Assembly (NCBI RefSeq): GCF_030272615.1 | Contig: NC_081405.1 | Location: 605,290,177 to 605,354,176 of the forward strand | Length of the DNA: 64,000 bases | Source: Cryptomeria japonica | Taxonomy: Eukaryota > Streptophyta > Pinopsida > Cupressales > Cupressaceae | Direction of reading: 5' to 3' | Shown here: positions 24,720-36,810 of the stretch, in pieces | Layout of the letters: each line of letters opens with the position of its first letter | Position numbering within the stretch: the first letter of the stretch is position 1 | The notes under the pieces: model-generated | Databases searched by the model: none | What the model was told of the DNA's origin: nothing | The model's input: only the letters and a program-made list of their open reading frames with translations | Program-made: the position numbers and the translations under genes

Positions 24720-26002
24720 GCTTAGTTTTCCGGTTCAGTGACTTCCACACTAGGTGCAGAAACCAGTTCTTCTTGAATCACTTCTTCTGGCTTCTTCTTC
24801 CAGGTTTTCTTCATATCTTCTTGACCAATCTTAAAATCAATCTTTCCTTCCGGAGTGACCGGTATATCATCCGATATATTCTTTCTCATTCTACAGAATC
24901 TTGCTGTATGACTCAGTTTGTTGCAATGATAGCAAATCATTCCAGGTGCTCTCCAAGGTCCATTGTTCATGTTTCCATTCTTCCTTCCGCATGTTGCAGC
25001 AGTGTGACCACTACCATGATAGATTAAACAGGTTGCTCTCTATCCGGTTGCCGCTTGATAGCCACTGCTTCCTAACTGATGATTATAGGTATTAGACCGG
25101 TTTGGGTTCCGGTTCCCAGAGGGTTCAGGAAAAACTCCTTGACTCCTTTGAGGATACCTTTCGGTGTTGTGCATGATAGAATTGCAATCAAATGCTTTAT
25201 GCCCAAACTTTTTGCATGCATAACAATTACCATTGAATCTATTGGGTCTAGGCTTATCATTTAGAAAATAAGGAAAATTATTGTAAGCCTTACTTCTACA
25301 TACATTAGCAGTGTGTCCTTCCTTGAGACAATTAAAGCAAACAGGTTTGAACTTTTGCTTGCCTTTATCCTTTGGTGCTGGTTGTTTCTTTGATGCTCCA
25401 TCTTTTGTTCCGGAGGTCTCACCTTCCTCATAATCAGAGAAACCAAGTCCATTGGTATTCTTTACCGGTTTAGCTGATTCAAGCTTCTGTTCTAGCTTGA
25501 TAGTGCTCTTATTGAATTTGGCAAGTGTTTCCTTTGACTTAGTAAGTTCTTTGGTAATAATAGCATTGGATTCCTTTAAGGTTGCATTCTTAGAAACAAC
25601 CATGTGTAGTTCACCTTGCATTTCTTCCTTTTTCATTTTATTTTCATGAAGATGAGAGGTAAGTGCACTGATCTCTTTCTTTAGCTTGGAGATCTCATGA
25701 TCTTTGTCTTTTACCAGATCTTCAGCTTTTCTTCAGTTCTCAAGCTCTTGACACATTTTGATAGTTAGTCCTTCAAGTTCCCTTTTTAAGTTGGCATTGG
25801 AATCATTCAGTTTTTCAACTTCTTGAACTAGGGCTTCCATGTCCACTTCATCAGAAGAACTATTTTCATTTAGCTCCATCAGTTTTTCAGCATGCTCTCT
25901 TCTTTTTGCCTAAGAGGCCTTATATTTGACTTTAAGTTCATCATAGGCTTGCTCAGTCTGAGTGAGCCGATGAGTAAGTTCTCTCACAGTGTATTCCCCC
26001 AT
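24720..26002 (-). pseudogene. Gag-like protein of the nested Copia element: coiled coil and four zinc knuckles
   Basis: ATG at 26002 (MGEYTVRELTHRLTQTEQAY), 36 bp after the primer site. The first 250 codons or so are a long coiled coil (26002-25480). Zinc knuckles follow: CFNCLKEGHTANVC (about 25335-25295), CYACKKFGHKAFDC (25230-25190), a damaged one with CLIYHGSGHTAATC (about 25040-25000), and CYHCNKLSHTARFC (about 24935-24895). It ends with VEVTEPEN at 24722. Stops lie near 25912, 25736 and 25040. The usual gag core domain of Copia elements is absent, as in copy B at 5957. Probable RNA-binding structural protein of a parasitic element. Confidence 0.75.
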
Positions 26003-26037
26003 ATCTCTTTCCAAGTGGTTAGACTTATAGAAAGGTT

Positions 26038-26050
26038 GGCTTTGATACCA
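26038..26050 (-). other. Primer binding site (initiator tRNA-Met), nested Copia element
   Basis: Reads TGGTATCAAAGCC on the - strand, two bases inside the 5' LTR. It is identical to the site at 5885-5897. Confidence 0.88.
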
Positions 26051-26052
26051 AT

Positions 26053-27250
26053 TGATGAATACTAAGAGGGGGGGTGAATTAGTATACCAAAAAATACTGA
26101 ACTCAAACACTTTATCAGTCTAGCAATAAACTAGTATAACTGTTTAACTAACAAACCGGTTAACACAAATGCAAACCAAATAGCAAGTAAGAAATTCACC
26201 CACAGAAGCATAATCACCATAACATGAGATTTTGACATGGAAACCCAAATGGGAAAAACCATGGTGAGATGAAACTCACAAGTAACTATCTACAAAATAG
26301 TAACCAGACTGGTTAAGGTCATACAATGTTCTTTACCAGAATAGATCCTGTTAAGAATCTCAATCTCTGTTAGGAGATAAGTTTGATTAAAGACTACCTT
26401 GTGAGAGGATTTCAGATCCACAGATGTGAATCACCTTGTTAGAGGATTTACAAAGGCTTTTCTAGGCCTACCCGGTTAAGGGTTTCTGACTTGTCAAAGA
26501 TGTGAGTAATCAACAAGTGAATGATCTAGCAAATGGCACAATCTGCTTGATTAGATCCATGGTAGCTCATTGCTAATGCATTTCAACATTACTTTAGTCT
26601 TCAATAAATCCACACTCTATTACAACACATAGACTTGATATTCTCTGTTAAGATCGCACATACAAGAACTCATCAACCACCAAAAAAAAAACCTAACAGC
26701 TCTCTCTAAAACCCTAGACATGATGTCCTTAAAAGGAATCTCATTTCATGTCATTCCAATAGGATTACATTTCAATTTCCTAGGTTCATTGTATCTAGAC
26801 ACATTTGGTAACACAACACAAAATCACCGTCAAAGTGTCGGTGGATGGTAACTCATCACAAAAATATACCGGTCGGTAACTCATCATAGAGTATTACTGG
26901 TTTATACAACTTTACTGATTACCAGTTGATAACTCAGAGTAATACCAGTTTAACTATTAAATAGATTACCAGTTTGACAAAAATGAAGATTGGGAAAATG
27001 ATAACTGCTACTCTTAGTTCCTTTGCTACATTCCGCTTGATATCCTTGAACTGCTTGAGGTCATCATGCCTCTTGAGATCTTCATGCCGCTAGAGATTGG
27101 TAAACACTTTCTGCAAAACATTGATAGTCTAAAGACTACAACATAATATCGGTTTGGAACAAATACCAGATCATACATTCAAAAAGTGATCTCATAGCAA
27201 GTGTGTGTCCATCAATGACAATCACAACATAATCATCAAAAATGTCAACA
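26053..27250 (-). repeat. 5' LTR of the nested pol-less Copia element (1198 bp)
   Basis: Matches 20058-21280 end to end. Starts TGATGAATACTAAGAGGGGG next to the primer site and ends AATGTCAACA. ACCGGT-like hexamers in the distal part are fewer and often changed at C or G compared with the partner LTR. Confidence 0.9.
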
Positions 27251-28920
27251 ATTGTAAGCACTCAAACTAAGAAATCTTGACTCATTAGAAAGACAAGTAA
27301 ACAATTGAAGATAACTAGACAAACTCTAATGAGATCTATGGGAAGGCGATAAAGAGCGGAGGATCCATATAACAATAAGTTATGGGAATTTTCCACTAGA
27401 TTACCACGAAAAGATAAAGCAAGTGTTGAAGCCTTGAGATCCCTAACTGAAGATTTTTGGAAGAATAACACAAGGGTCTCTCCAAATCAAAGAGATGTTG
27501 TAAGGAGGATTGGTAGTAAAATCCGCGATCTACATCTGAAACGCTTTTTGGATACGACTCAAACATAATTTTTTGCCAAGTTTCAATGTATGTATCCTCA
27601 AATTAAAATTAGTCAAAGATTTTTTGAAATGGTAAAGCCTTTTATGTCAAAATAAATCACACACGCACAACTTGTTCTTGTAGAGTACATATCAAATTTT
27701 CTAACCATTATGATGTTTATCAACACATATGTATAGATTTGCATGCTAACAATGTTTTGTAGGAATGCAACATAAATGGTCCACCAACATCTTAGGGAAT
27801 TCATATCTATCATCTTATGTGAAAGAGTAGATGGTCAAGTATATTACAATAAGTGTTGCTTGGATGGCACATGTGTTCATTATGGTGGATTGTGACATTT
27901 ACAAATTTGTCAACATATGGATATTGGACAAGAAATTGGTAATGAATTAGTTGAATTTGGAAAATATAAGACAATGGCCTACATGCTAAAAGATGGAAAA
28001 GAAGCAAAAAGGTGTGAATTGGTTAGTGAGAAGATTCCAGTGTATCAGTTTATGGGCATCTTTCATGAGCATATAGTGTATGAATATGAAAGGCACAACC
28101 ATCGAGCTTGTTGGTTGGACTCACAATTTAAGTTATGCAAGGACACATTTCCACTTCATACAATCGTTTCAATTGTTGACTTTGCAGAGACACACTACAA
28201 CCGCAAAATGAGGTGAAATTGCAATATTACAACTCCACACAAGTTGCTATATTTGTGCATATAGAATTCATTCATGCACATGAAAGTATGGAAGAGGATA
28301 GGAAGATATTGAGGGAGTATAATGTTTACATCAGTGATGATCGCTCACACTCTATAGAGTTTGTGCAAGGTTGTTTTAAGATATTCTATGATGATTTGGC
28401 TAGCTGAGGCATATCATTCCCTCAACATATCATATGGTTAGATAATTGTGCATCGCAATTTAAGAACTCTCAGTTGTTTTATTGGTTGAGTAGGATGCAT
28501 AAGTTGACTTCTATTCAACATATGTGGAATTTATCTGAGGCTAGGCATGGAAAAGGGGACCATGATGGTGTAGGTGCATGTATTAAAAGAGATTTAGCAT
28601 GAGAAGAGTTACAGTACAAAGGATATGCAAACTTGAAAGATGCAAAATCAATTTTACAGTGGTGCAATGGTACAATTATCTAGGTAATCAAGGTAAGTCT
28701 TCAATTCACAGATTTTTTTAGTTGATAAATGATACTAACATTGCAAAATTTAAAGATTGTTGTACATTGACAGGATCGAGTGAGCTACACTCTTTAAAAA
28801 GCTCTAATCCAGGTTCATGGACTATCCATACACGACAGATGGCATGTTATTGTTATTCATGTAGAGATGGTGCCTATAATGAGTGTGAGTCAGAGGAGTG
28901 GGTGGACGAATGGTGTATGA
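27251..28920 (+). pseudogene. Transposase gene, central segment with catalytic motifs
   Basis: The frame from 20057 continues here: LPRKDKASVEALRSLTEDFW, then VSPNQRDVVRR and KISQRFFEMVKPFMSK (ends about 27652). A probable intron or decayed stretch follows (27653-27820). Then a Cys-rich motif, YYNKCCLDGTCVHYGGL, and the catalytic region: SIVDFAE (Asp at 28178), a frameshift near 28200, QNEVKLQYYNSTQVAIFVH, YISDDRSHSIEFVQGCF, IIWLDNCASQFK (Asp at 28441) and SEARHGKGDHDGVGACIK (Glu at 28537). The spacing suits a DD(E/H) transposase. Stops near 28407, 28600 and 28681 kill it. The segment ends in WVDEWCM and is cut by the Gypsy insertion at TATGA (28916-28920). Confidence 0.75.
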
Positions 28921-31900
28921 TGTAATGCCCGCCAAAATACCCTAAAGAAACTAAACAATAATACATAAATGGAGATAATTTTTTTCTTAATTAACATCTA
29001 ATAACAACTAATGCAACATATTTCATCTCCATCTATTTACATTTATTAACCAAATAACCAATATGAACATACATCATTGTTCATTTCATAAATTAACACA
29101 AGCGAAAATAACACAACATCAATAATCTTTCTCTAGGGTACTTTAACATCATTACTTAATTCATTTCCACCATAGCATATGACACACATGATAGGTATAT
29201 TCCATCTTCATTAATGCATCATATTCTAATTCTTCAACCATGAGATACGCAACCTACAACATTACTTATTCTTCATGATATGCATAATTTCCTTTCTACC
29301 AATGCATCTGTGTGAATCATTCCTATTTACTAAATCAAATTAACATCTTCTATCATATTCACTTTTTAATCTATGAATATTCCTCTTTCAAGATTATTTA
29401 ATATTCTAACTAGCATATAAACATTCCATGCAATAATACAACTAATCCATAAAGCAATTCTATTCTATTCTAACTATATTCCACTTTATTTCCATGATTC
29501 ATAAAATCACATCTCTACAATAGTACAAATACAATATGCCTAAATTCCAATTTCCAACTACAATTCATCTTACAAATATAAGTACATTAAATACATCATG
29601 AGCGTAGCTCTTTCTACTAAAATATTCCATCTACTATATACAAGGAAATTGCATTACATGCATTCCATCTTATCTATTACATAAATCTACTACAAGGTAT
29701 ATCCATAGTACATCATGAAGAAGAATCTAAGAGAACATCCCAATGACTAAAAAGCACCAACCACTTGACCATGTGGAACCAAAGGAACCACCCCCCATGC
29801 TAGGAGATGACACAAGGTCCCAACACATACTCTAAACCTAAGTTGGCACCTATAACCAAGGAGACTAACCACACAAGGACTCTCAAGAAAGAACTCACAC
29901 ATACAACAAGAATGAACTCCCAGAGGCATAAAACTCATCAAGACATAAATGCATCCAATAAGCATATTCATAAATCATAAAGGGGAAACACATGTAGGAG
30001 TGGAGTGTCATCACAAGCCATCCTCATAACATAATAGCATAATAACACAAGGCACTAGCTTGATGGACATGTGGAGCCATCTCAACCTATGAGAGACTAA
30101 GGGAGATTAGCTTACCATCTTCACGACCTTCTCATGCTTATCCCAAAACATCCTCCCTAGGAATAAGTCATGAGGCACAAATCAATTTTCATCTTAATTA
30201 TTAATCTAACTACCCAACCCATCAATTATTAGGTTATCATTTATTTACAAATCACGGAAAAACTCCAATGTGCCCTAGTGGTCTAGACCTCATGCATCCT
30301 TACAAGGAACCTCATGCAAGCCTATCTCTCATGACCCCAGTCATCACAAGGAATCCCACTCCTCCTAACATGGCCCAACAATAAAACACAAGAGGCTCTA
30401 CCAACATAATTACATGAAAATAATACACAATGTAGCCAAAAACTTACACACATACTCTTACAACACAAACAAGGCTAAAACAACATCAATATAGAAAAAG
30501 GAGCCTCTTGGCTAGCAATAAACAAAGGCATATAAAGCCATCAAATGCTGCCATCAAATAAAGAATAACATCACAACAAGGCCAACTCACTTGCTGGTCC
30601 AAAACAACATAGAAATCATCTCAATCATTCATGGCCTATCCACATGGAAGAGAGTCTAAAATGACTATAATACATAGAGAAACAAATATACTCAAAACCA
30701 TCAATATGCTCCAAAATTGGGACATACTCACAGACCTCAAATAAAGCCTCTGGTACAAAAATCATTTTGGGAAAATACTTCAAAAATGACCAAAACTGGG
30801 AAAATACAAAACACAGTTAGGTTAGTGCTTTTGCCCTGCAAGACAGTGCTTATGCCACAAAGAACAATACAAATGTAACACAGGACAATGCTTTTGCATT
30901 TTAGAATCGTGCATATGCATTCTGAAACAATGCTTATGTTTCTAGAGTTAGGTTATGCATCCTAAGACAACACTTATGTTGCGCAGAGCAGCACAAATGC
31001 AATACAGAACAACGCAAATGCATTATAGAACAACGATTTTGCAGAAACAATGCATTTGCACAAAACTTACGGAAAACTCAGATAACTTTTGGGTAAAATA
31101 ATAAAATCCAAACTTTACAAAAAGGCTCGAAAAACATATGCAAAGAGATGCCTAGAAACAAAGTTTACTTTGGTATAAACACAGTAAAATATCTCCAACT
31201 ATAGATCAAGATTAAATCAAATAACTTCACGACATAAAATGAACTGAACCACTGCAAAACTTCACAGAGATTCAAATGAAGATAGTCCCAAACAATCACA
31301 ACTGAAGGACTCACAAAGGAAGACCAATCTCATCTCCTATAGGAGAGGATTAATCAACCAAATATTTTCACAAAAAATTCACAAAGCCGTGAAATGCCAT
31401 TCACAGGAAACCAAAAACATATATTCCAGCAACTATACAATACCCAAATAATATAAAGCTTTCCTTCCCAAATATTAACCTTCAGCAATAATAAAACTAT
31501 AGAGTAAAATAACTTCTCATCCCGAACCCAAAACATTGCAAGACACAAAGCATACACGGAGAAACCATTAAAAGAAAATACAAAGTGAAAGAAGTCCAAC
31601 CTGCAACTTGAAGTAATGAAAATGAAGCTGAAGAAGAGCTCCCACAAGCCAAACCAAATCCCAACCAAGCTTCAACCAAAACCAAGAGAGAAGAAACCCA
31701 AATCCAAGAAGAAGCTTGCGGAAATTTTTTCCAGAGAAGAGCCAACCAACCCGAAAAAACTCACAGGAAAGAAAATAAAAAGCAACAATAATCCAAAACC
31801 CTAGCCTTAATTTCGGCCAATCAAAATATTCCATTTTGGAGTATATTTTACCAACCCACCATATAATATAATTTATTCACCCATTTTGAATTCGGCCAAT

Positions 31901-32649
31901 GAGAGTGAAGGGTAGGTAAGGTAAATGAAATATTCTTATCCAGCTAAGTGGGAATGTTTTATTTCTTTATTTAAATTTAATGTGTTCATACACCCCACTT
32001 TAGGAATAAAAGTCAAACTATTAAATAAATATAAGTTGTAAATAAATAATCCAAATGGGGATTAAAATCAAATAAACCAAAAGCTAATAAAATAAATTAA
32101 AGAGCCAAATAAATATAAGATATCAATTAAATATTAAACCATAGAAAATCAAATAAATAATTAAATAGTCAAATACCATTAAAGATTAAATCACAAATAT
32201 TAAATAAATATTACACAACACTAAGGCTCATCAAATATTAAATAATCATAAAATAAATAAACATTAATTATCAAATAAATATAAATACCAAATAATTAAA
32301 TATTCAAAACTTATAAATTAAATACACTAAAATGAACATTACCAAATATAGAACTACACATCAAGACCCACATAATTACTCTAACATAATCAAGTAAATC
32401 AACCGGCATAAACTAAACTCACAATACCAAAAGACCAAGCTTACTAACCGACATGGCAAATTATGCCAAGACACTGACTACTCACGGTGAACAACTTAGA
32501 CCTAGAGTATGTGAGGGGAAACTCATGTCATCTTCGAACCACATAAGCCATTGGAACTAAGACACACTCAGACCTATGAAGCCAAGTGGAGTCGATATTC
32601 TGGTACCTGCAAAATTCTGCAACCACAAAATGACAATACAAAATATACA
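28921..32649 (-). repeat. 3' LTR of the Gypsy element, first part
   Basis: Starts TGTAATGCCCGCCAAAATAC and aligns with 47027 onward. It breaks at 32649 where the Tat-like element entered, and continues at 41757-42218. Small ORFs within it also appear in the other LTR and are not genes. AT-rich AAATAAAT-type sequence fills 31960-32400. Confidence 0.92.
30830..31060. repeat. Degenerate repeats of about 22-24 bp inside the Gypsy LTR
   Basis: Repeated phrase like ACAATGCTTTTGCATT / ACAACGCAAATGCATT, about ten degenerate copies, some in inverted sense because the core TGCAAATGCA is nearly self-complementary. The same block is in the other LTR at about 48950-49195, so it predates the insertion. 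Confidence 0.65.
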
Positions 32650-34087
32650 TGTAGTCACATAAATCTGTCCATTTTAATTAAATGAATATTTCGTATTTAT
32701 TTGATTAAAAATCCACTAGCCATCAGTTAATTAAATTAATATTTAATTAATTCATCCCCAAACATTCTTCTATTAATTAAATAAATTATTCAATTTATTT
32801 TTATTAATTCATTAAAATCAAATTCCAATCAATTAAATAAATAAAATCTATTTATTTAATTAAAATCCCCCTATTCCTCTTTTAAATAAATTAACATTTA
32901 TTTAAATCATTATCCCCCACCCCACTTGCATTTTCCTACAAATGCAACTTGCACATATTTATTGAAATAAAAGAATTTTTATTTTAAATAAAATCCTATT
33001 TTCCCTCACCCACCAAATCCACTTGCAAAAATCTAATCCCCTTCTAGATTCTTCTAACCCCTTCCTAATTAGCCTAATCCATCTCCTAAATATTGTCACA
33101 TTCCTAAGCAAAATGGAGTCACTTCTCAAAGTCTAAAAGTCTTTGATAACCATTAAAGGCTTTCAACCTTCAACCACTTAATTCCTCAAAGTCTTTGATA
33201 ACCATTGAAGGCTTCCAACTTTCAACCACTTAATCCCCAAAGTCTCCAAAAACCATTAATGGTTAATTCAACCCTCCCACATGGTTAAAACATTTGTTTT
33301 GACTCAACCTCTACCCAACCCAAGGGTCTCATCAAGCCTTTAATGCTTTGACCATGATTATCTCTTAATCATTTGCACAAAGGTTTAATCCTTGGATTAA
33401 CTCCTAATCCAGTGGGTAATCCTAATTTAGGCTTGACCCTTAGCCTTTAGATAACCATGAGGTCTTCTCAGGCCTTTAATGCCTCCAACCTCTTCTCTCA
33501 ACCCAATCCTGTGTTGACACTTGTCACTATTTTATTGGTGTCAATTGTGCACATGGATTCCCAACTTTCAAGCTTGACCCTTGATTAAATCATTCAATCC
33601 TGGCCATCCATTGCTCCATTTTTCCTATAAATAGAGCCCATTCCTTCATAATCCACATCCTGAAAACTTGTATGCATCTAAGCTATAGACATTTTAGAGA
33701 GCATTTTAGCATAAGCAATCTAACATCTTGTCTTTTTGGTTAAAATACATCATTTTAGCATTAGTATTAACTTTTTATTTCACATTTAGAGCTATACTAC
33801 AATCTCAATCCTCCATAAGCATCCATAGTGCAAAAAGCTGCTGAGAGCTACACTATTTTGGAACTTGGAGAGGAGAGGAACAAGGGAGAAGAAGCTAAGG
33901 CCATGCTAAGAGGCAGTTGGAGATATCTCATTGTCTTACTTCTTTAGTTAGATTCATTAGCATGTTTTTAGTGTCTCCTTTGGAATGCCTTCATATGTTT
34001 TAGTTTTTGATTGATTAACTCTAATGCTTTGTGTGTTTTGGTGTTCTTTGATCTTAGACTAACTTTGTGCCATTTAGGAGGGCATCA
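32650..34087 (+). repeat. 5' LTR of the Tat-like element (1438 bp)
   Basis: Starts TGTAGTCACATAAATC and ends GGAGGGCATCA, two bases before the primer site. Positions 33266-34087 match 40930-41751. Confidence 0.92.
33626..33633 (+). promoter_or_regulatory. TATA box of the Tat-like 5' LTR
   Basis: TATAAATA in TTTCCTATAAATAGAGCCC, a textbook plant TATA context in the middle of the LTR. The same sequence is at 41290-41297 in the 3' LTR fragment. The transcription start would be expected roughly 30 bp downstream. Confidence 0.7.
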
Positions 34088-34089
34088 TT

Positions 34090-34129
34090 TGGTGAACCCG
34101 ACGTGAATCGAACACGCAACCTTCTGATC
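34090..34129 (+). other. Unusually long primer binding site: 40 nt complementary to tRNA-Trp
   Basis: Begins TGGTGAACCCGACGTGAAT two bases after the LTR and continues through GATC at 34129. All 40 nt are complementary to the 3' half of plant tRNA-Trp(CCA) as I recall it, from the CCA end through the T arm and variable loop to the base just after the anticodon. Most plant primer sites cover 12-18 nt. Confidence 0.75.
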
Positions 34130-34173
34130 ATTTTTTTTGAAATTAACATTTTGCTTGTTGAAATTGCCACACA

Positions 34174-34462
34174 GGTCGCGCTTCGGCGCTATTGAACGCG
34201 TTTTAGCGCTATTGCAAAAATTTCTTTTAGCGCTATTGACCCTACGATAGCACTATTGAAAATGTTTCAGCGCTATTGACAACATTCCAGCGCTATTGTC
34301 ACAGTTTCAGCGCTATTGACACACTTCCAGCGCCTTTGTCTTCTCGGATTTTTCTCTTCTTTGAGCGCTACCGTTTAAATTAGCGCTTCTGCTCACGCAG
34401 AATAGCGCTATTGTATGAATCAGTGCTTCTGAAAAAACACAGAATAGCGCTATTGCGACAGA
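34174..34462 (+). repeat. Leader repeats with core AGCGCTATTG
   Basis: Eight perfect GCGCTATTG cores and about five variants (for example GCACTATTG and GCGCCTTTG) spaced roughly 20-45 bp apart, just after the primer site. AGCGCT is self-complementary. The block is in the 5' untranslated leader, where a packaging or dimer signal would be expected. Confidence 0.8.
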
Positions 34463-35815
34463 GTGTCGCCCAAATTGACTTGTAACCAAAAAATCAAAAT
34501 TTAGGCTTGTGGAAGCCCCCCCCTTTGAGCATTGATTTTATTAACTTGTTTCTTTTCTTTGTGCAGGTTAACAACACAACAAAAATCACAAAAAAAAATT
34601 TCATTTAGTGCTTAAAAAGAACTTAAAACCACAAAAAAAAAAAAAAAAACAATTTTTCATTGTTTTCTAGTTAGGCCTCATTTTCTTTGGTGCTTAAAAT
34701 CAACAACACAAATTTGATTTCCTTGCATCAATTCGGACCTAAAATTTACAAACCACACTTCAAATTTTGGTGCAAATAAAATACACAATCCACTTGTTTT
34801 GATTTTTGCAAGCTATTTTTACTTCATGCAAACGTGTTTTCCATTAAGTTGACCAGGATTTCAAATTCTAGAATACAAAAACACATTGCTTTTTGAAGTT
34901 AAAAAGAACACCATGACTGTTGGAGCAACATCTCCAAATAGTTAGATCACATTTGCAAATGCTGGATTAAAAAGAACAAGTGTTTTACATGTTTGGCACG
35001 CTTGTGCACAAAAGTCAGTCGAGTGGTCCTACCTCTAACACACACTATCCTCTCCCTTGGCTCTCGTGGTCCTATGTGCAAGAGAAAAGTGTTAGTAACA
35101 CTCAAATTTTATCTTTTTAAGAGAGGCCTGCCAAGGGATCGATACTCTTGGGAATGACCTCGAGCGGTAAATCCTTCGAGCCGCTATAGAAATCAGGTGA
35201 GAGCGAAAGCTGTAGCCTTGGGTATAGTTGTTCCTACAGTGTAACTGGCCGAAAGGACAAATGGGCCCCACCACCAGTTACAAGGCTCTTAAGTGAGTCA
35301 CTCCAGAATGAACTTATGTCCAAAAACATCGAACATGACTAAACACCTTTAAGTAGTAGCCCACCTGTTCTATTGATTGAGGATATTTGAGGTATAATTT
35401 AGTGCAAGAGCATAGATGGTTTTGCTCCCAAGATACTCACCATACATATTTCCTTGAGTAGAAACATAGCTTTTTGAAAAGTCACTTGTGGCTTGATAAA
35501 AGTGGTGACTCCCCCATCATAGGGATCATCTATTTGTTATGCTCGTGCAAGACTTAGTATATCACATCCTTACCTGCCACGGCGGGATTCATAAGGTATG
35601 TAGTACCAAAGTCGAAGAAATATCAAGATGTGGGCTAAATTTATCACAACTGGCCATTTGACCTTAGGGATAAAAAGTGTTTGAAGTGTGTTCGTTTTAC
35701 AGACCTAGTGCGAATTGAGCCGACTTCAGGCTTTGGAAATACACCTTAAAATAAATCTAAAGGAAAGGTCAAAAACAAGTCCAAGAATTGGGTTGATCTA
35801 GACCCATACTCATTT
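34463..35815 (+). other. Long 5' untranslated leader of the Tat-like element
   Basis: No credible ORF. Contains A-rich tracts (34588-34650). Long leaders between primer site and gag are usual in the Tat group. Confidence 0.6.
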
Positions 35816-36361
35816 GTGCCTTTGAGGCTACAATCTTGTGTTTGTGTGCTTTGCTTTGTTTTCTTGTCAAAGAAAAATCAGAAAATCAATCCCAAAAACA
35901 AAGTATTCATCCAACATCTGTCAACACAACCAAAAATACCAAAAACAAAGTGCAAACAAACAAAGAGTCAAAAATTTATGACCATTCTTCACATCTTGCG
36001 AAAGAAGAAGTGTCATCAGAATATCACCTTGAAAAAGAGACCACTAAGCTCAAAGGCTTTAATCAAAAGGAGGAAATTCTTCTATCTCAATAGACAAATC
36101 TTTGTCTCACATAGAGTCTTTCTACATCGCATGCGTCTATACCTTCAAGGTAAAACAAACGAGTTTGATTCAGAATCATTGAACCGCAGAGCTTTTATGC
36201 AATATAGAGCTCTGAGTTATCACAAAAATCAAGGAGGAAAGATTAATCCCAACTTCTTCCCAAACATCTGTATCACCTACAACACAGCTCGAGAAGTGCC
36301 ACCAACGCCTGAAAGGGAAGAGATAGAGTTTGTCCCATTTGTAACACAAAGTTTTTATTGA
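35816..36361 (+). CDS. Small basic ORF upstream of gag in the Tat-like element (181 codons), doubtful
   Basis: Open from 35816 to 36361. The product is rich in Lys and Arg, with a hydrophobic N-terminus (SCVCVLCFVFL) and no recognised domain. Some Tat/Ogre elements carry an extra ORF of unknown role upstream of gag, and this could be a remnant. It could equally be a chance reading frame in the leader, since a second overlapping frame is also open (35836-36093). It ends 450 bp before the likely gag ATG. Confidence 0.3.
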   Translation: MPLRLQSCVCVLCFVFLSKKNQKINPKNKVFIQHLSTQPKIPKTKCKQTKSQKFMTILHILRKKKCHQNITLKKRPLSSKALIKRRKFFYLNRQIFVSHRVFLHRMRLYLQGKTNEFDSESLNRRAFMQYRALSYHKNQGGKINPNFFPNICITYNTAREVPPTPEREEIEFVPFVTQSFY

Positions 36362-36810
36362 AGTTGAAAACATTTTCATCCATCATCTCACTCATACATC
36401 ATCACTTCATCATCAATCCGTCCCAACTCTCAAAACATTAAGAGGTTCTTGTCCCAAGATTCCTTTTTAGATATTGCTTGAAATCAAACACATCACATCA
36501 CTTTTTAGATTGTTTCTACATCTAGGATAAGCTCATCCTAAGAGACACATCTACGCAGGTTAAAACTAGTTCATGAGTGAATCCTCTCATTACTAGGTAG
36601 TTAAATCTGTAACACATCTCAGATTTCTCTGCACCTTATCACATCAAATCTTATCAAAACAAACAAGCAATTCAAAGAAAGAATTTTGGTTACATCTACC
36701 TTAAAGTGCTAGAGATCCCCATACAACACAAATCACCAACCATCAATCTTTCATTTCATCACCAACTCATCATCATCTTCAATCAACTTCAAAACAAACT
36801 TGCAAACAAA

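Larger units (their letters stand above)
20058..27250 (-). mobile_element. Complete pol-less Copia-type LTR element (7.2 kb)
   Basis: LTR-primer site-gag-like ORF-aORF-polypurine tract-LTR, read right to left. The internal part (21281-26052, 4772 bp) has no protease, integrase, RT or RNase H. It must have used enzymes from another element. The first 120 bases of the two LTRs differ at about 7-8 positions, more than the nested Gypsy LTRs do (about 5 in 120). Flanks are GTCATT on the left and ATTGT on the right; this could be a 5-bp ATTGT duplication that lost two bases on the left, but it is not clean. Confidence 0.85.

Noticed and set aside
20053-27255. Clean 5-bp target duplication for the nested pol-less Copia element
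   Set aside because: Flanks are TCATT and ATTGT. An ATTGT duplication with a 2-bp loss is possible, but the sequence alone does not show it.
29747-31834. Hydrophobic small ORFs in the Gypsy LTR (also at 47874-48098 and 49625-49963)
   Set aside because: They lie in non-coding LTR, occur in both LTRs by descent and hold no known domain.
34090-34129. A tRNA-Trp gene or pseudogene
   Set aside because: Only the 3' half is complementary, it is antisense, and it sits where the primer site must be.
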